Shown here: piece after piece, positions 1-12,784 of the stretch
How positions within the stretch are numbered: position 1 is the stretch's first letter
Layout of the letters: each line of letters opens with the position of its first letter
Source: Effrenium voratum
Lineage: Eukaryota; Sar; Dinophyceae; Suessiales; Symbiodiniaceae
Length of the DNA stretch: 64,000 nucleotides
NCBI GenBank assembly: GCA_963377175.1
Contig: CAUJNA010001879.1
Span: 873,073 to 937,072 of the forward strand
Direction: 5' to 3'
Notes under the pieces: generated by a model
The model's input: the letters and a program-made list of their open reading frames with translations, nothing else
The model's database searches: none
What the model was told of the DNA's origin: nothing
Translations under genes and position numbers: made by a program

Positions 1-941
1 AACCTGCCCCCCACTTCGCCCACGGCATGCCAAGTTCTGGCACCTGCGGCGCCAGGTACGCGATCCCGTGCTGCTTGCAGAAGGCCGGGAGGCCTCCCGC
101 AGCGGGAATGACGTGGATTTAGGCTGCTCCGAATGTATCTGACAACGGGAAAAGCGACGCAGACAGGTCCAGCATTTCACTGGCTGCAGCCCACGCAAAT
201 ACATTGCCAGTGGTCTCAGGGTGATCTGACAGTATCTTTCCCCAAGTGAGGTTGATGCTCTGCGGCGAGAGCTTCACGTCTGCACTGAATTTGGGCAGGA
301 AATAGGGTAGGTATGGGTTAAGGGTTGGTACTCGCAGTGTGTAGGCCAACTACAACCCAAAAGCCCTAGCAACTCTGGTTTTTGCAAAGTTAGTTTACCA
401 TGGGGTGGTGGAAGTGCGGGAAAATCAAATCAAAAAAAAAAATGTGAATGGGCTCCTGCCCCTCAAAGCGTGCTTCCTTCCACGCCCGTCTGGCCTGTGT
501 AGTCCAGAAACTCCTTGGCTGCCATTGACTGTTGAGTTGAGGAACACAGGCGGGCAAACATTAATTTCCGAACATTAATCGTTCAAGAGGGGTGCAAAAC
601 ACAGAACCCCCGCCCTACCAAGATTTTTGGCTGCTTGTCTCTCTGCCCCTGCCGAAGCACGTCCACCTGGTTGTTGGTCCCGTGCAGCAGCAACCACAAA
701 GGTGCCTGCGTCTGACCCTTCGGCAGGAAGAGCTTGGCGCCTCGTCGTTTCGCATTGGCACATTGGCGGGTGCTACGGCAGGTGCATATTTCTGGTGACT
801 CCGACTCAAGTGAGCACCCTTGTCCAAGATGCCGGAAACCAAACCTCGAAGCCCCACTTGCTCCAAGGCGCTGCGCTGGGCATTGCCTATCTGCATGTAC
901 ACCTCTTCCCCAATGTCCGGGCAGCTTGGCAGGGCAGGGAC
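1..941 (-). CDS. Alpha/beta-hydrolase, esterase or polyester-depolymerase-like (partial, runs off the window)
   Basis: Three exons read on the minus strand: 845-941, 667-740 and 1-93. The first two join in phase (phase 1, AG|G acceptors, GT donors), giving a chain that ends in LFLPKGQ...LLLHGTNNQ. A hydrophobic strand followed by HG-x-x-x-Q is the oxyanion-hole strand of alpha/beta-hydrolases, best known in this form from PHB depolymerases and CE1-type esterases. The exon at 1-93 carries KQHGIAYLAPQ, the next strand of that fold. The nucleophile elbow (G-x-S-x-G) would lie beyond base 1. Phases of the second and third exons do not match, so a small exon is missing; the open stretch 119-349 is a candidate. 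The Thr-rich exons at 2.7-4.2 kb may be the 5' part of the same gene. The family call rests on one motif and local order, so the exact enzyme is open. Confidence 0.5.
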
Positions 942-1198
942 CTAGGTGCCGCTGGAGTGTTTTTCAACAAACGATGGACGCCGCGACACTTCCTGTTTAA
1001 CAGTTGAAACATTTTCCACATAAGGTCCAGAAGCCCCAACAAAAACCAAAGAGGAACATACGGCTTCACCAGCGCCATCCTACACGCTCAGTCAGCCGGC
1101 CTTGGAGCTTCCGATGAGGACCTGAGCGCATCTCATTCCGTGGCGATCAGTACGCCAATGCACTCATGCTCTCTGTCTGTCTGGTTCTCCATATATCT

Positions 1199-1226
1199 CC
1201 ATCTCTCTCTCTCTCTCTCTCTCTTT
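1199..1226. repeat. (CT)n microsatellite
   Basis: Uninterrupted CT dinucleotides, then CT-rich sequence to about 1255. It sits between the hydrolase exons and the long TG/TATG array. Confidence 0.85.
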
Positions 1227-1415
1227 CACTCTCTTGCCTCTCTCTTTCTCTAGCTCGCTGCCTGTTGGCCTTGCTTGCGTTCAGGGATGCATGTGCCCAG
1301 TATGGGGGGGTTACCAAACCTCAACAATCTTGAAAATATGCTGTCACACGGATGTGCGGTCCTTATCTCACGCTGACAGAGGGGTGGCGTGCGTTCAACT
1401 GAGGGGCCTGCGGTA

Positions 1416-2480
<1,065 letters not shown>

Positions 2481-2680
2481 GTGGGTGTGAGTTTGGGAGG
2501 GGGCGCGCATGTACACTGACATGTTTCTGTTCCAAACTGGACTGCTCCTCGTTGATATCACAGCTTGGCCTCTGCTACAGTAGTTTCACTGCTGCTGCTA
2601 ACAATCCGAGAGTTGATATCTGCTGACTGGCAAAGGCTGGCACTGGGAAATATCGAATAGAACAATGCTGCTATTCTTAC

Positions 2681-4225
2681 CTCGTGGCGGAAGGGAGTGT
2701 TGTTCCAGTTGTCGTGGAGAATGTAACCGATGTTCGTGTAGTGGTACTTGTGACCGTACTTCTAGATCTTGTTGTGGTGCTGGTGATCGATGTTCGTGTA
2801 GTGGTACTTGTGACCGTGCTTGTAGATCTTGTTGTGCTGCTGGTGACCGATGTTCGTGTAGTGGTACTTGTGACCGTGCTTGTAGATCTTGTTGTGGTGC
2901 TGGTGACCGTGCTGGTGCTTGTGACCGTGCTCGTCGTATATGTGGCTGTAGTTGTTCTTGTTGTGCTGCTGGAAAGCGTAGAGCCGGTAACCTTGGTTAT
3001 TGTGGTCGTGGCGCTACATGTTTTTGGGCTGGACCAAAAACTCATCCAAATCACCTTTGCCAGAAATTGATCCGTTGGGAAATTGGAAGGGCAGGAACAG
3101 GGAATGTGGAGTTGAGGAGTGGAGTCTGCCTAATCTCCTCTCTGCCTTTGTGCCCGCCTCCAGCCCGTGAGTAGAAACCTGAGCATGGGCTAGCAAAGCT
3201 GTGCAAGAACCATCTTGCCTGCACTGACCTTAGCAACTTTGGCATCCACGATTTGCGAAGCTCGTACTATCGCCTTGCCAAACCCTTCCAGTCAGGCAGG
3301 AAGCAGTGGTGCTCGTCTGCGTGATCGTTGTGATCGATGTGGTCCGTGTGATCGATGTGGAGGTTTGAGTTTGAGTCACGCTTGTAACCTGGTCAGGGCG
3401 ACAAGCAACCAAAGCCCTCCCTGCATGGAAATTGCTTCTAGAAGTGCGAAGTGCGGTTTGAAGCATTGCGTGTTGCAGCTAGGACCCTGTATTTACCATA
3501 GTTTCTGGTGAGAAGACCTGCAGCATTTCCACCTGCCCCAGTGGAACCATGCCGTATACGGCATGCGTCATTTCTTCTGTCTTGCCGCGAGGCTGTGGTG
3601 CTGCTTATGGTTGTCACCGAAGTCCAAGTTGTGGAGGAGATTGTGGATGTCGAAGACCAAGTGGTGGTCCCCTGGGGCGAGCAATCATTCACAACTCAAC
3701 TTGGGAGAAGCACAGTCAAGAATTTGCTTGCCTGCTTACCACCTCAAGACTCCCCCTTTGCCATGGCAACTTGCAAGGCACTGGGGTATTTGAGGACGAG
3801 GCCTTGTAACAAAATCGTCCTCAAAGCACAAACCAAACCACATCTCAACCGACCTTTCCGAAATGCATGCATACACCCTTGTGCGCATTGCCTACCCCTG
3901 CGTGAAAGATCAGTGCATGGGCATTAATATAGATGTTGAGTGGAAGCGATCTATTTTCTGCCGTGCATGAGCGCGCCAATGTGCGCCCCAACTTGCGCCA
4001 CGCTGCTGTAAACGTAACCGTCGTCGATGACAGTGTTGTTGTTGTCAGCGTTGTTGGCACCGGCGGTGGCGAAGGTGGTGGTGGTGACGGCGAAGGCCAC
4101 GATGGTGGCGAAGGCGGTGGCGAAGGCCGTGGTGGTGGTGGCGAAGGTGGCGGTGGTGGTGGTGGCGGCGGTGGTGGCGAAGGCTGCGGTGGCTCCGCTG
4201 GCCATAGTGGCGGCACTGTCACCAC
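2681..4225 (-). CDS. Thr/Ser/Pro-rich mucin-like protein (internal exons)
   Basis: Four exons read on the minus strand: about 4007-4225 (a Pro-rich run, then TTLTTTTLSSTTVTFTAA), about 3585-3671, about 3280-3388 and 2681-2991. Acceptors are clear (CACCGCAG|GTG, TCGCCCCAG|GGG, CCTGACCAG|GTT, AACCAAG|GTT), each opening at phase 0 with a short Val/Gly-Thr motif. The last exon ends at a textbook donor, CACGAG|GTAAG. The exon at 2681-2991 contains a 60-bp (20-residue) tandem unit. Such Thr-rich stretches are common as stalks or linkers in secreted and surface proteins of dinoflagellates; a glycosylated linker is inferred. The 3' ends of the first three exons are approximate. No start codon or signal peptide was found. 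These exons may be the N-terminal linker of the hydrolase at 1-941. Confidence 0.55.
2731..2910. repeat. 60-bp tandem repeat, three copies, inside the Thr-rich exon
   Basis: Units begin at 2731, 2791 and 2851 with TGTTCGTGTAGTGGTACTTG and differ by only a few bases. The period is a multiple of three, so the repeat keeps the minus-strand reading frame and encodes a 20-residue Thr/Ser-rich unit. Degenerate flanking copies extend to about 2985. Confidence 0.9.
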
Positions 4226-7200
4226 CTGCGGTGGCATGAGGGTACAAAGAGTCCACCCCCAAGGTGCGGCAAAGCATTTTGAAAGGATGTACGCTGGAAA
4301 CAATGTTGATCACAAAATCGCCAAACAGATCTATATGGGCTCTCGATCTAGGTGACAAGATCACCAGTTGCATGCAAGGCAACCGGCAGCAACTCGATCC
4401 CCCTGTGTCTGTTAAGGGTATAGCTTTGGCCCACTCTTTACTTTGTGACCAGTCACAGGTGCAGGCGCCGGTGCCGGCGTTACCTGAGGTGGCAGCATGG
4501 TGGCAGCATGGTGGCAACCGCACGGCCGGGGGCTGGTGCCTTAAGCAGCCTGCACTAAACATGAACACCGACCAACGCAGTGCAATGTATCATCCAGGGA
4601 TCATTGAAGTGAGACCAAACACGCACGCTCTAATGTGTTGTGCAGAAGGTGGCCATCTCACGTTCTGGTGATGAAACCTTCACCTTCATGTGCACCTGCT
4701 GGCACAAATAGTGGAGAAACAAACACACCAGCAGTTCTCACAAGGAACACAGCCGCGCTGCTTCTTCAACGCGAGATGCGGAGAGCGCTGACCCCTGGTT
4801 CAAAAACAAACATTGTTGTACCCAATTGAAATTATAAAATTTCTCTGGAGGCACACGACACCTCCTGTGATTCAGGGGTTGGCAGTGAACAAACATTGTG
4901 CCCACATGCATACTGAAGATACTTTTGCCATGTTGCTGGCTCTGGCGGAGCCCCGGTGCAGATGTAGTAGTCCGAGCAGCCTCACAGGAAAATGGGGCCG
5001 GGCCGCAAGCAAGCAACAACCTGGGGAGGTTTGGAAAGTGGTCAAAGCGTCGCCCTCCTTTTGGGGTCAATGCCGTGCACAGGGAGACTTCGCAGCCCTC
5101 AAGCCAGATGCTTGGCCCCGTGACGAATTGAAGAGGAAAGCCACTTCAACATGGAAGGTGATCTCATCTAACCCGCTAAAAAGGAAAATGCAGCAACAAA
5201 AAGGACCCCATTTCCAGCAGCTCGCACTGCATAGCTATGCAAGACTACGTTGAACTCTCGGCCATGATGGCTGGCCCTCCCACTATTTGGGTAGGAAGTG
5301 ACCATCGTTAACGCATGCAGACTTTCTCAGATGTGTGTGTCTGTGCGCGCGTGCGTCGTGCGCGTGCGGCGGCGCGGGCGGGCGGGCGGGCGAGCGGGCG
5401 GGCGTGAGTGCGTGTGTGTGTGTGATGTATATTGATGGCAGATCAGCTCGAGGAAAAAGCAGCCAAGATTCAACGTGCCACAACTTTCCAGCCTTTGAGC
5501 TTCTCAATGCCTACCAAGGAGGCCACAAAGGCATAGAGCCTCATCCTTGACACCCTGGAGCGCAGCCAAACGCTCCACTCGAGAATTGAGATGCCCCCAA
5601 CAACAGCGCGTCAAGATGAAACGAGCTTGGCATCTCACCATTAGTTCATGGCGCGAGGCATGCCTTGTCTTGACACAACTGCACGCGCAAACGCTCGTAA
5701 GGCCCAGGTCAAAACAAAGCACCATACCACCTTTTGAACACTTCCTGGAGTGGATCGGCCAAACACAGTCTGAACTCACTTTTCTCACAAATTGTGACCT
5801 CCTCAGCGCCATGTCCCGAAAACTGGGGGAGGTGAGGCCCTCTCCCTCGAACGCTGGGCTGCAGGCAGTTCTCGAACTCCACGCACCAAGCTGGGCGAAC
5901 GTGGGGAAACGTCACGTCCGAAGCGCAGAACAACACGAGGCAGATTCCCAACACTTGAAAAAGCCATACTGGGCGGTGGAGCTTCCATCCCGAAGCGACA
6001 TACTTCAAACTCCTAGAACTGGGAAGGGGTATCAAACTCATGGAGTCGAGGAGAAGCAAGAAAAGCTTCAATTATATAAAGGAGGAGCAGGAGCAGCAGC
6101 AGCAGCAGCAGAATCGACACAAAGATTGCACTCTGGCCTCGTCTCACTGCCCTGTGTTCTTATATGCTCTCCGTGAGAGGAACCATGAAACAAGAAGAAA
6201 ATGAGGAAACGGAAACGGAGTAGACAGTCGTTCAACCAATTGCAAGGTATGGCTTCATGACGCGTGCCGCTTCTATTGCCTGTGCCTTCAAAAGTGGGTC
6301 CAGCGACTCTTCGCCATTGGTGAGAGGCAAGCTCGAAAGCAAAAAGCAGACTGAAATCACGGCTCACAAACCAGGAAAGAGACTCATTACATGGGCTGGT
6401 CAAACATGTCAAATGGGTCAAACATTCATTCTGCCCTGGGCGTGGGTGGCAAATGCAAGCCAACTGGACACCACGCCCTGAAGAATTAGCCCACCTGGCA
6501 CCTGTCGCAAGAAGGACTCCATCCCTTTTTCTTCCATGTTGCTGCGTCATGTGCCGCAATCCGCGGAAACTGGCACTGCCTAATTACGCAGCGGTTCCAA
6601 TTCTCGCAAAGGCTGGACGGGTTCATGAGCCAATTCAAGACATGAGCACATGTGCTCGACGCGTCGTTGCGCAAGGTCTGCCATCTCCACTTGTTACCAG
6701 TGAAAAATACAGCAACAAGTATGAACGAGTCCCTCACAAATAAAAAGTGGTCGATTGCGCGCCATTGCTCGCAGGTGGAACAACAGATGCGAACACAGCA
6801 ATGTTGAATCAGACCTAGCCAATTGGAAGCAAATGAAACACAACACACAAATGTAACGAATAAGCATTTTCCGCGTCCCAAATCCTGCGCTAAGTCTCAA
6901 GAAAGAAATGTTGGATGCCAGCAATTTTGCGGGCGTAGTGCGCAGGCCTCACCATTTTACCCCGAAGGTCTGTACACTCAGTTTGCTCAGCCTAATCTGA
7001 AGCTGGCATCGAGACAAACATGGTCAAGAGAAGCCCCCCTATCGAACTCCGACAAAACTGCTGCTTCGCGCAGATAAAGGCTAGCCATTCGATGGCTCTG
7101 AGTTCTGAATTCAGGTGCAAAAATGCAACACCGTGGCCGAGACAGCATTAGCTGGCCAATCACAGCCGCGGTGCAGCCGGCATGAAAGCGGCACGAACGC

Positions 7201-7418
7201 ACGGAAGCACCGCACATGAGCAACCGTCATCCTTGACCATCCTGCCACCTGCTCATGCAGAACCCTGCCTTCTTTGGAAACGAAACCTATTTTGAGCGCA
7301 TCCTATTCGTGAACAAAAAAAAAGTGCACGGCTGACGGAGGCTCCCACTACTGTAGTTTTTCGGCTCAGGACCCCTGATCTTGGTACAAAGTTCAGGGAA
7401 GAGTCGGAAAGAGCAGAT
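4226..7418. other. No recognisable gene
   Basis: I see no family motif here. There is a GC-rich (GGGC)n island at about 5366-5406 and a CAG-type run at about 6090-6111. ORFs are open on both strands (for example 5547-6176 plus, 6068-6559 minus), but none is supported by motif and splice signals together. Parts may be exons or introns of the Thr-rich gene or of an unrecognised gene. Confidence 0.5.
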
Positions 7419-8015
7419 TCAAAGGTGAAAAATGAGCTTTGACCCCTCGGGCTTCCTGGCCCAGGCCTCGACATCCCTGGCGCAGCCAAAGATGCTGGCT
7501 GGCGCCTGTGGCGCACGAGAAGCCTCCAGCTCGGAGATGTACCGTTGGAAGAGGCTGTGACTCACAAAGCGCTTGCAAGCCCATTCCAGTGGCACCAGCT
7601 CGTTGCCCACAAAGACGAGGGGAAGGTTCGCGTAGCTGCTCGAATGGCTGCGCTTGGCGCAAAAGTGGGCCAAGTTCCCCTCCAAGCCTTGATGTGCGGC
7701 ACGGCGTACGCCCGCCACACACACGCCTGGGAGGCCCGCAATGGCGTCCATCATCTGGAGGAAAATGTCGCACTCCTCACTCCTCGTGAAGTTCACCACG
7801 GCCAGCTTGGCCCAAGGGAGGTGGACATAGTTGTAGGGCCGCTGGCTCATTGTCCAGCATCCGCACCACTGATGCAGAGCCACCAGGAACTCACGCTGTG
7901 ACATCCTCTTGGAGAGTTTGAAGAGCAGGGAGGTTGCCGATTGCGACTCGGAGCCCATGTCAACGCAAGTTGGCGACATCAACGCAAGTTGTGCCTGCGA
8001 AAGGTTGGGCAGCGC
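7419..8015 (-). CDS. Mei2-like RNA-binding protein, C-terminal exon (RRM_2 domain)
   Basis: A single open exon of 198 residues with an AG|G acceptor (GCTGCAAG|GCG) at 8015 and a TGA stop at 7419-7421. It reads through the Mei2-type RRM in order: a TSLLFKLSKRMSQREFLVAL segment where the family has T-x-L-R-N-I-P-N-x-Y-T; PYNYVHLPW (family Y-D-F-x-Y-L-P); LAVVNFTR (family G-Y-A-F-V-N-F); HQGLEGNLAHF (family Q-G-L-E-x-N-L-x-H-F); and PLVFVGNELVPLEWA. Mei2-like RRMs bind RNA and are numerous in dinoflagellates. About ten residues usually present between the L-P strand and the V-N-F strand are missing, and the RNP residues in the first strand are atypical, so RNA binding may be altered. Upstream exons are not certain; the open stretch at about 8290-8600 on the same strand is the best candidate. 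Confidence 0.72.
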   Translation of the reverse strand, partial: ALPNLSQAQLALMSPTCVDMGSESQSATSLLFKLSKRMSQREFLVALHQWCGCWTMSQRPYNYVHLPWAKLAVVNFTRSEECDIFLQMMDAIAGLPGVCVAGVRRAAHQGLEGNLAHFCAKRSHSSSYANLPLVFVGNELVPLEWACKRFVSHSLFQRYISELEASRAPQAPASIFGCARDVEAWARKPEGSKLIFHL

Positions 8016-8289
8016 CTTGCAGCTACAGCACTGAATGCTGAGCCAAAACGTTTCAGTCCACGCCAGGAAATTGAAACACGACCCTGAGCAAGGCAACAAC
8101 AGCAGCAGCCCATCAGCTCAAAACAGGGCAAGACAGTGCATATTGCTGCTGATTGATTGCAACCTGGCACATAGTTCATGCACCCCTCCCAATTGCATGA
8201 CTTTCCCTCACGGCTTCCGGTCAGAAAGCGGCACATGAAACCAGATCAGCACAGATGCAGCTAACTCAAACTCGACGTTGAGGACCTCC

Positions 8290-8600
8290 CTCCGCCCGAA
8301 TTAAGCGCCAGTTCACGCCCAGGCGCTGATGCACTGGCAGGGCGCCCCCGGCCTCAAGACGCGCGGCTGTGGCCCAATGGCGCCAACAACGGAACGCGGC
8401 TGTCTTGAAGGGAATTGGCCAAGATGTTGGTGGGGCCTTAGCCTTGGCTTCGTTGTCAGCCACCTCCAACACACCTATGGTCCTGTCAAACATTTTGTCG
8501 CTTGCCACGTTCGCTTCAACCAGGCTGCTGCAGCTCATTGCAGCGGCCAACGCAGGAGCCCGTGCCACCGACGCACGTGACCTCGGAATTTGTAAGCCCT
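8290..8600 (-). CDS. Candidate exon upstream of the Mei2-like exon
   Basis: A long minus-strand open stretch with protein-like composition (for example ALAAAMSCSSLVEANVASD) starts near an AG|G acceptor (ATTCCGAG|GTC at about 8586). It lies 270 bp upstream of the Mei2-like exon on the same strand. No domain is recognisable. It could be the preceding exon of that gene or chance open sequence. Confidence 0.25.
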
Positions 8601-8625
8601 TCTGCACTTGCAGTTGCGGCGTCAA

Positions 8626-10100
8626 AAGAGCACAAGACTGCTACTCCCTGGCTGCTCCTTCGGACAAATTCCTGCTTTGTATGGCCTTCTGACAGCGAAC
8701 CTAGTCTGCAAGATTCCCCTTCACGTGCTCAAGCCAGGGAACCTTCAATCTATGCTTGCTCCAAGGCACGGTCCAAAGGACGAGAAGCCATCTGAGCATG
8801 GCATGCGCCTCGGCCTGGCCGAAAAGTGGAGCGTCAAGACCAGCCAATTGAAGATGTGCCGGCCCAAAGCTGTGCCCCACTGGCGGTTCAATTCCGATTC
8901 GTCTTCAACCATTCTGTGTGGCTGTGTGTGTGCGTGTGGAAAAGGGCGCACCTGTAGCACTAGGCGAAAGCACAAGCAGAGGATTCATCAAGAAACAATA
9001 GCCAAACCGGACTCACATCAACAACCGCCGCCACCAGCAGCAGCAGCAGGTGCTGCTGCAACAACACCAACAAGCAGGGAGTCTGATGAGGACACCTTCT
9101 TCCCAACATTTTGGCAGCAGCCAAGCACAACAATTGAAGGCACCGGGCCAACGCATCGCAAATAGCAAAGTGGCAAAAAAATATCCCCACGTTCTAATTG
9201 CATATCGCTGCAAACATTCCCACCTGTGCGTTCCCTGGCCCTAGCCGTTTGTTGTTGGGCTGTTGTTTTAAACATTGAGTGAAAGCTTGATTGGACTGGG
9301 GACGGAAAGAAGCACACCCAATGCTGAACCAAGAGACACCTCAACAGGCCAAGTCGTCAACTCACTGTGAGTGGAACTGTCAGGCTTGGGTGCCGCTGAC
9401 CCCGAGTCGCCTCTCACGGCCAGGCGCTACACGCCATGCTGCAAGGCGCTCTCCTCATCTTGGCTGAGCCCGGCAGCGCGGCACGGCTGACAAGCTCAAC
9501 GGTTCTAAGTGCCGAAAACAGTCTGCTCCCAGGTTCCCTCATCTGCGCCCGTGTCTAGCGTGAAAGCTTTCAATCTGAAACTCAGTGCCTTGGGCCACAG
9601 CCGTTGGTGCGTAACCGTCCCTGTTGAACAGTAAGTGCAACCAAGTGGGTTATAAAATTTGCAGCCACCACCTAACAGGCCACCAACGACAGCCTCATTA
9701 AGACGAGGAAGCGCCAGCCACGTTTTCTTTTCTCCGCGGGTGCACGCAACCTGCCCTCCACATGCCGCACTCCGGGCCTTGGCCTGAAGTCAGTTGAGCT
9801 CCCACTTGCATCACTTTCCATGAATGAAAACGGTCCAAGAAGCTCATTAGCCCAAGTTCTAGGAGCAGGCACAAGGTCCAGAATGTCCGGTGCCGCAAGC
9901 CTGAACAGCTCCACGCCCGCACTCGGGGACATCCGGGTGCTGGCACACAAAGGACAAAAGAATTCCGCCTAATGACCGCAACCCTCTATAGGGTCGCCAT
10001 TGCCGTGCTCATGTTGGCGATTGGCAATCTCTGCTAATAGTTTAATGCTCGAGCAACAAGGGCATGATGTGACAAAAAACGGGGGGAAACCAGGAACAAG
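8626..10100. other. No confident gene
   Basis: The only exon-like piece is a minus-strand open stretch at 9672-9950 (LAAPDILDLVPAPRTWANEL...), lying 150 bp downstream of the stop codon of the helical-repeat gene. It could be part of the following gene or of a 3' exon. The rest shows no motif. CAG/CTG-rich sequence occurs at about 9030-9070. Confidence 0.4.
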
Positions 10101-11348
10101 TCAGTCTTCAAACGCCTCCCATTCCTCATAGCCCTTCTGGCTCCACTTCACGTGGTCTTGCGTCAAATGTCGCTTTCGTTGCTCTCTCACAAGTTTGGCC
10201 TGGAACTCATCGTGGTTGTGAGCTTGGTCCAGCGTCTGGTAGCTCCAAATCAAAGCGCACAGATCCCAGTCCCTGAAATACTTGAACTCCCACGGCAGCC
10301 CTGCCACTAAGTCAAGCAAGCGCTTGTCGCGAATGCGGAGCTTAGCATACGCGCAGACCAAATCAATCAAAGGCAACAAGCCACCGCCTTCCAATGAAGG
10401 TGCTGCCTGTGTCAAGATCTGCGAGACCGGCTGCAAGATTGTCATATCCTTGCACCCAAGGAATGAAAGTGCCCAAGCCAACCTTGCCCAGCCGCTGTAC
10501 GTCGTTCTCTTATCCGCCTTCCATCGGTCTTCGTTTGACAGCACCTCGCGGCAGGTGTCAAGGATGACAGGCAGCAGCTTCTCCTGCAAGCAAGTAGCAG
10601 GAAGACGTGCAATGGACCACAGACAATTGTCGAGCCCCTGCATGGAAAGGGAACCCCTGATAGCATCAATGCGGCGTGCCAAATGGTCACAAACCAGCTC
10701 CATCTGCAATGACGACCTGGCAGCGGGCACGTAGGTGAACAGCGTGGCTACAGCCCAGAGCGATTGAACCGCCTGCTGATCATTCATAGAGTGCGACTTG
10801 TCAACGGTGGAGGCAATGGCGCCTGGCAAAAGGACCTGCAAATCAGGCATAGTATCCCGCGCAGTGGCAACTGACCACAGCGTCATGGAAGCTGTCCGGG
10901 CACTCACGCTCTTGGTCAGCAGCATTTTGCCAAAATTCTCCGCGATCCAATTGAACATTCGGAAGTTGGAAAGGGGCTGGGGCGGGCCCCGCCGCAGAGA
11001 GGCCATCTTGTAAATGCTGGCGGAGTAATGTATTTCATCTAGTCTGTTCAACCTCGCGCCTTCCAGAATGCTCAGCACTCCATCCACAGACGTGGCATGG
11101 GCGATGTCTGTGGTAAGCCGTTTGGCCGCTGCCACCTCAATGCCGCCCTTGTCCTGCCAGTCCTTGCGACGTGTTTCCTTCTTCTTGTGCTCCGGACGCA
11201 CCCGGCACTGGATGCAGGCAAACCGCTCACTGTGGCGAATAGGAGTGCCACCGGCCAGCCACCCGGTATCCGGCATTGCTCGCCATAGGAACACCCCGGC
11301 CAGCAGAACCTGGGGCGAGCGGCTAGGGCCCGAGGTGGGACCTGTCAT
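10101..11348 (-). CDS. Helical-repeat protein, OPR/HPR-like, probably organelle RNA-associated
   Basis: An uninterrupted ORF of 415 residues from the ATG at 11346-11348 to a stop at 10101. It contains several copies of the Leu/Trp-Ala helix signature of octotricopeptide/heptatricopeptide-type repeats: MTLWSVATARD, VQSLWAVATLF, DNCLWSIARLP, ARLAWALSFLG and LIDLVCAYAKL, spaced about 40 residues apart. Such proteins are expanded in dinoflagellates, apicomplexans and green algae and act in plastid or mitochondrial RNA processing. The N-terminus has a hydrophobic stretch (QVLLAGVFLW) followed by Arg-rich sequence, compatible with a signal plus transit peptide. No C-terminal RAP domain is evident. 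The frame stays open a little upstream of this ATG without another ATG, so an upstream coding exon joined here is possible; a stretch at about 11502-11592, bounded by TAGCCAG|GTG and AGCAG|GTG, is a candidate. Confidence 0.75.
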   Translation of the reverse strand: MTGPTSGPSRSPQVLLAGVFLWRAMPDTGWLAGGTPIRHSERFACIQCRVRPEHKKKETRRKDWQDKGGIEVAAAKRLTTDIAHATSVDGVLSILEGARLNRLDEIHYSASIYKMASLRRGPPQPLSNFRMFNWIAENFGKMLLTKSVSARTASMTLWSVATARDTMPDLQVLLPGAIASTVDKSHSMNDQQAVQSLWAVATLFTYVPAARSSLQMELVCDHLARRIDAIRGSLSMQGLDNCLWSIARLPATCLQEKLLPVILDTCREVLSNEDRWKADKRTTYSGWARLAWALSFLGCKDMTILQPVSQILTQAAPSLEGGGLLPLIDLVCAYAKLRIRDKRLLDLVAGLPWEFKYFRDWDLCALIWSYQTLDQAHNHDEFQAKLVREQRKRHLTQDHVKWSQKGYEEWEAFED

Positions 11349-11699
11349 TCCCCTCCCGTCCAGTGACACCTGACTTGCTGACTTGGTCAACCTTGACTAC
11401 GGAACACGTCCCCTCACTTTCTAAAGCCAAATCTCCGGATTTGGCTTCCGGATTTCCTCAATGGGTAATATCATGGGCTCATCACCCGTCCCACCTGCTT
11501 TGGCCGCGCCTGGACAGCCAACTGCAGCCGCCCAAAGCACCCCTCGGATGCCCCGCTGCGAGGGGTGGCCATGTCCGCGCCAGCTCTTGGCGAACTGCAC
11601 CTGGCTACGTCCATAAACTCAGCATTGGATTCAACCGGAAAAACCAGAAAGCAAATGCTGGGCTAAAACTAAAGTGGGTGCACGGTGTTGGCTTGATAG

Positions 11700-11782
11700 A
11701 TAGATATAATATATATATATATAATATATATAATATATATATATATATATAATATATATAATATATAATACACACAATATAT
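11700..11782. repeat. (AT)n microsatellite
   Basis: TATA/ATAT runs with a few AATA interruptions, then AC/TA-rich sequence to about 11815. It lies between the helical-repeat gene and the AsnRS exons. Confidence 0.9.
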
Positions 11783-12784
11783 AGATACATACAGTACATA
11801 TGTATACATACAACTGTCCCCGCATCGGCTTGATCCGCAAAGCTGCGGTTAGACATGCCTTCCTCGTGGCAAATGAGGACCCCTAAGGTTCAGGCATCAA
11901 ATGCAGGCCAAGCTTGGACCTCCCTTATTGGATAGGGGTCACTTCACCCAACCCGCCACACATGAAGATGGTGTCAAACAAGTGCTCAGTCCTACAAAGC
12001 ACTCCAAGCAAAGCGCAAAGCCCTCGGATGCGTGGCCCACGCCACGTGCATCTCCACTGGACAAGTTCACCAACGGCATGGCCCAGGGCTCAGGCTCTGC
12101 TAGTCGCTCATCCAAGACCTGGCAGGCCCCGAACATGTTGTGTCAGGCCTCATTTCTTCCTGATGGCATTGACTTTTGCCAATCACACGTTTCTTGTCCG
12201 AACGGATCACTTTATGGAGCGCATCTTTGAGTTGAAAATGTTGAGGATTGGGGGCGCCAGATTGGCACGTGATAGATGCTTTGTCTTTGTGCATTTCAAG
12301 TCGGGTTTCCCATGCTCATGTCAAGCTGCCAAAGCTCTGTGAAGATACGCATGGAAATGCCATGGGAGCGTGGCTGTGGCGCTTGAGGCGTGTCCCAAGC
12401 CCACTCCCCAACATCCTCCAACATGGTCCAGGCAGCAATGCGTGCTGCTGGCCGACCACGCGGTTGAATGCAACCTGCTACTATGGTCCTGTCTTATGCT
12501 TCAAGTAGCTGGTGCTGGGAAGGTTCTGGTATATCCCCTGATCAGCACATGAAACAGGTCGCACTTGCTGGAACCGTTGCACGTGGCCAGTGACAAAAGT
12601 AAACTCTCATAAGGTTGCACTTCAAGGCATAGACACTCGCAAAGTTTGAGCTCCCACGTGGGATGCCACACTCCCGGGATCGCACCTACAAAACACAAAC
12701 ATCAAGAGCAGGCACCCCAAACATTCCCAAACCAGAAGCCATGCAAAGAAAGGGAACAAACACACTCGCAGCGCCCTTCCCAAC

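Noticed and set aside
5547..6176. 209-residue plus-strand ORF
   Set aside because: No domain, ends in a CAG-repeat Ala run, and no splice or start context supports it.
11605..11856. Tyr/Ile-rich minus-strand ORFs
   Set aside because: Produced by the (AT)n microsatellite.
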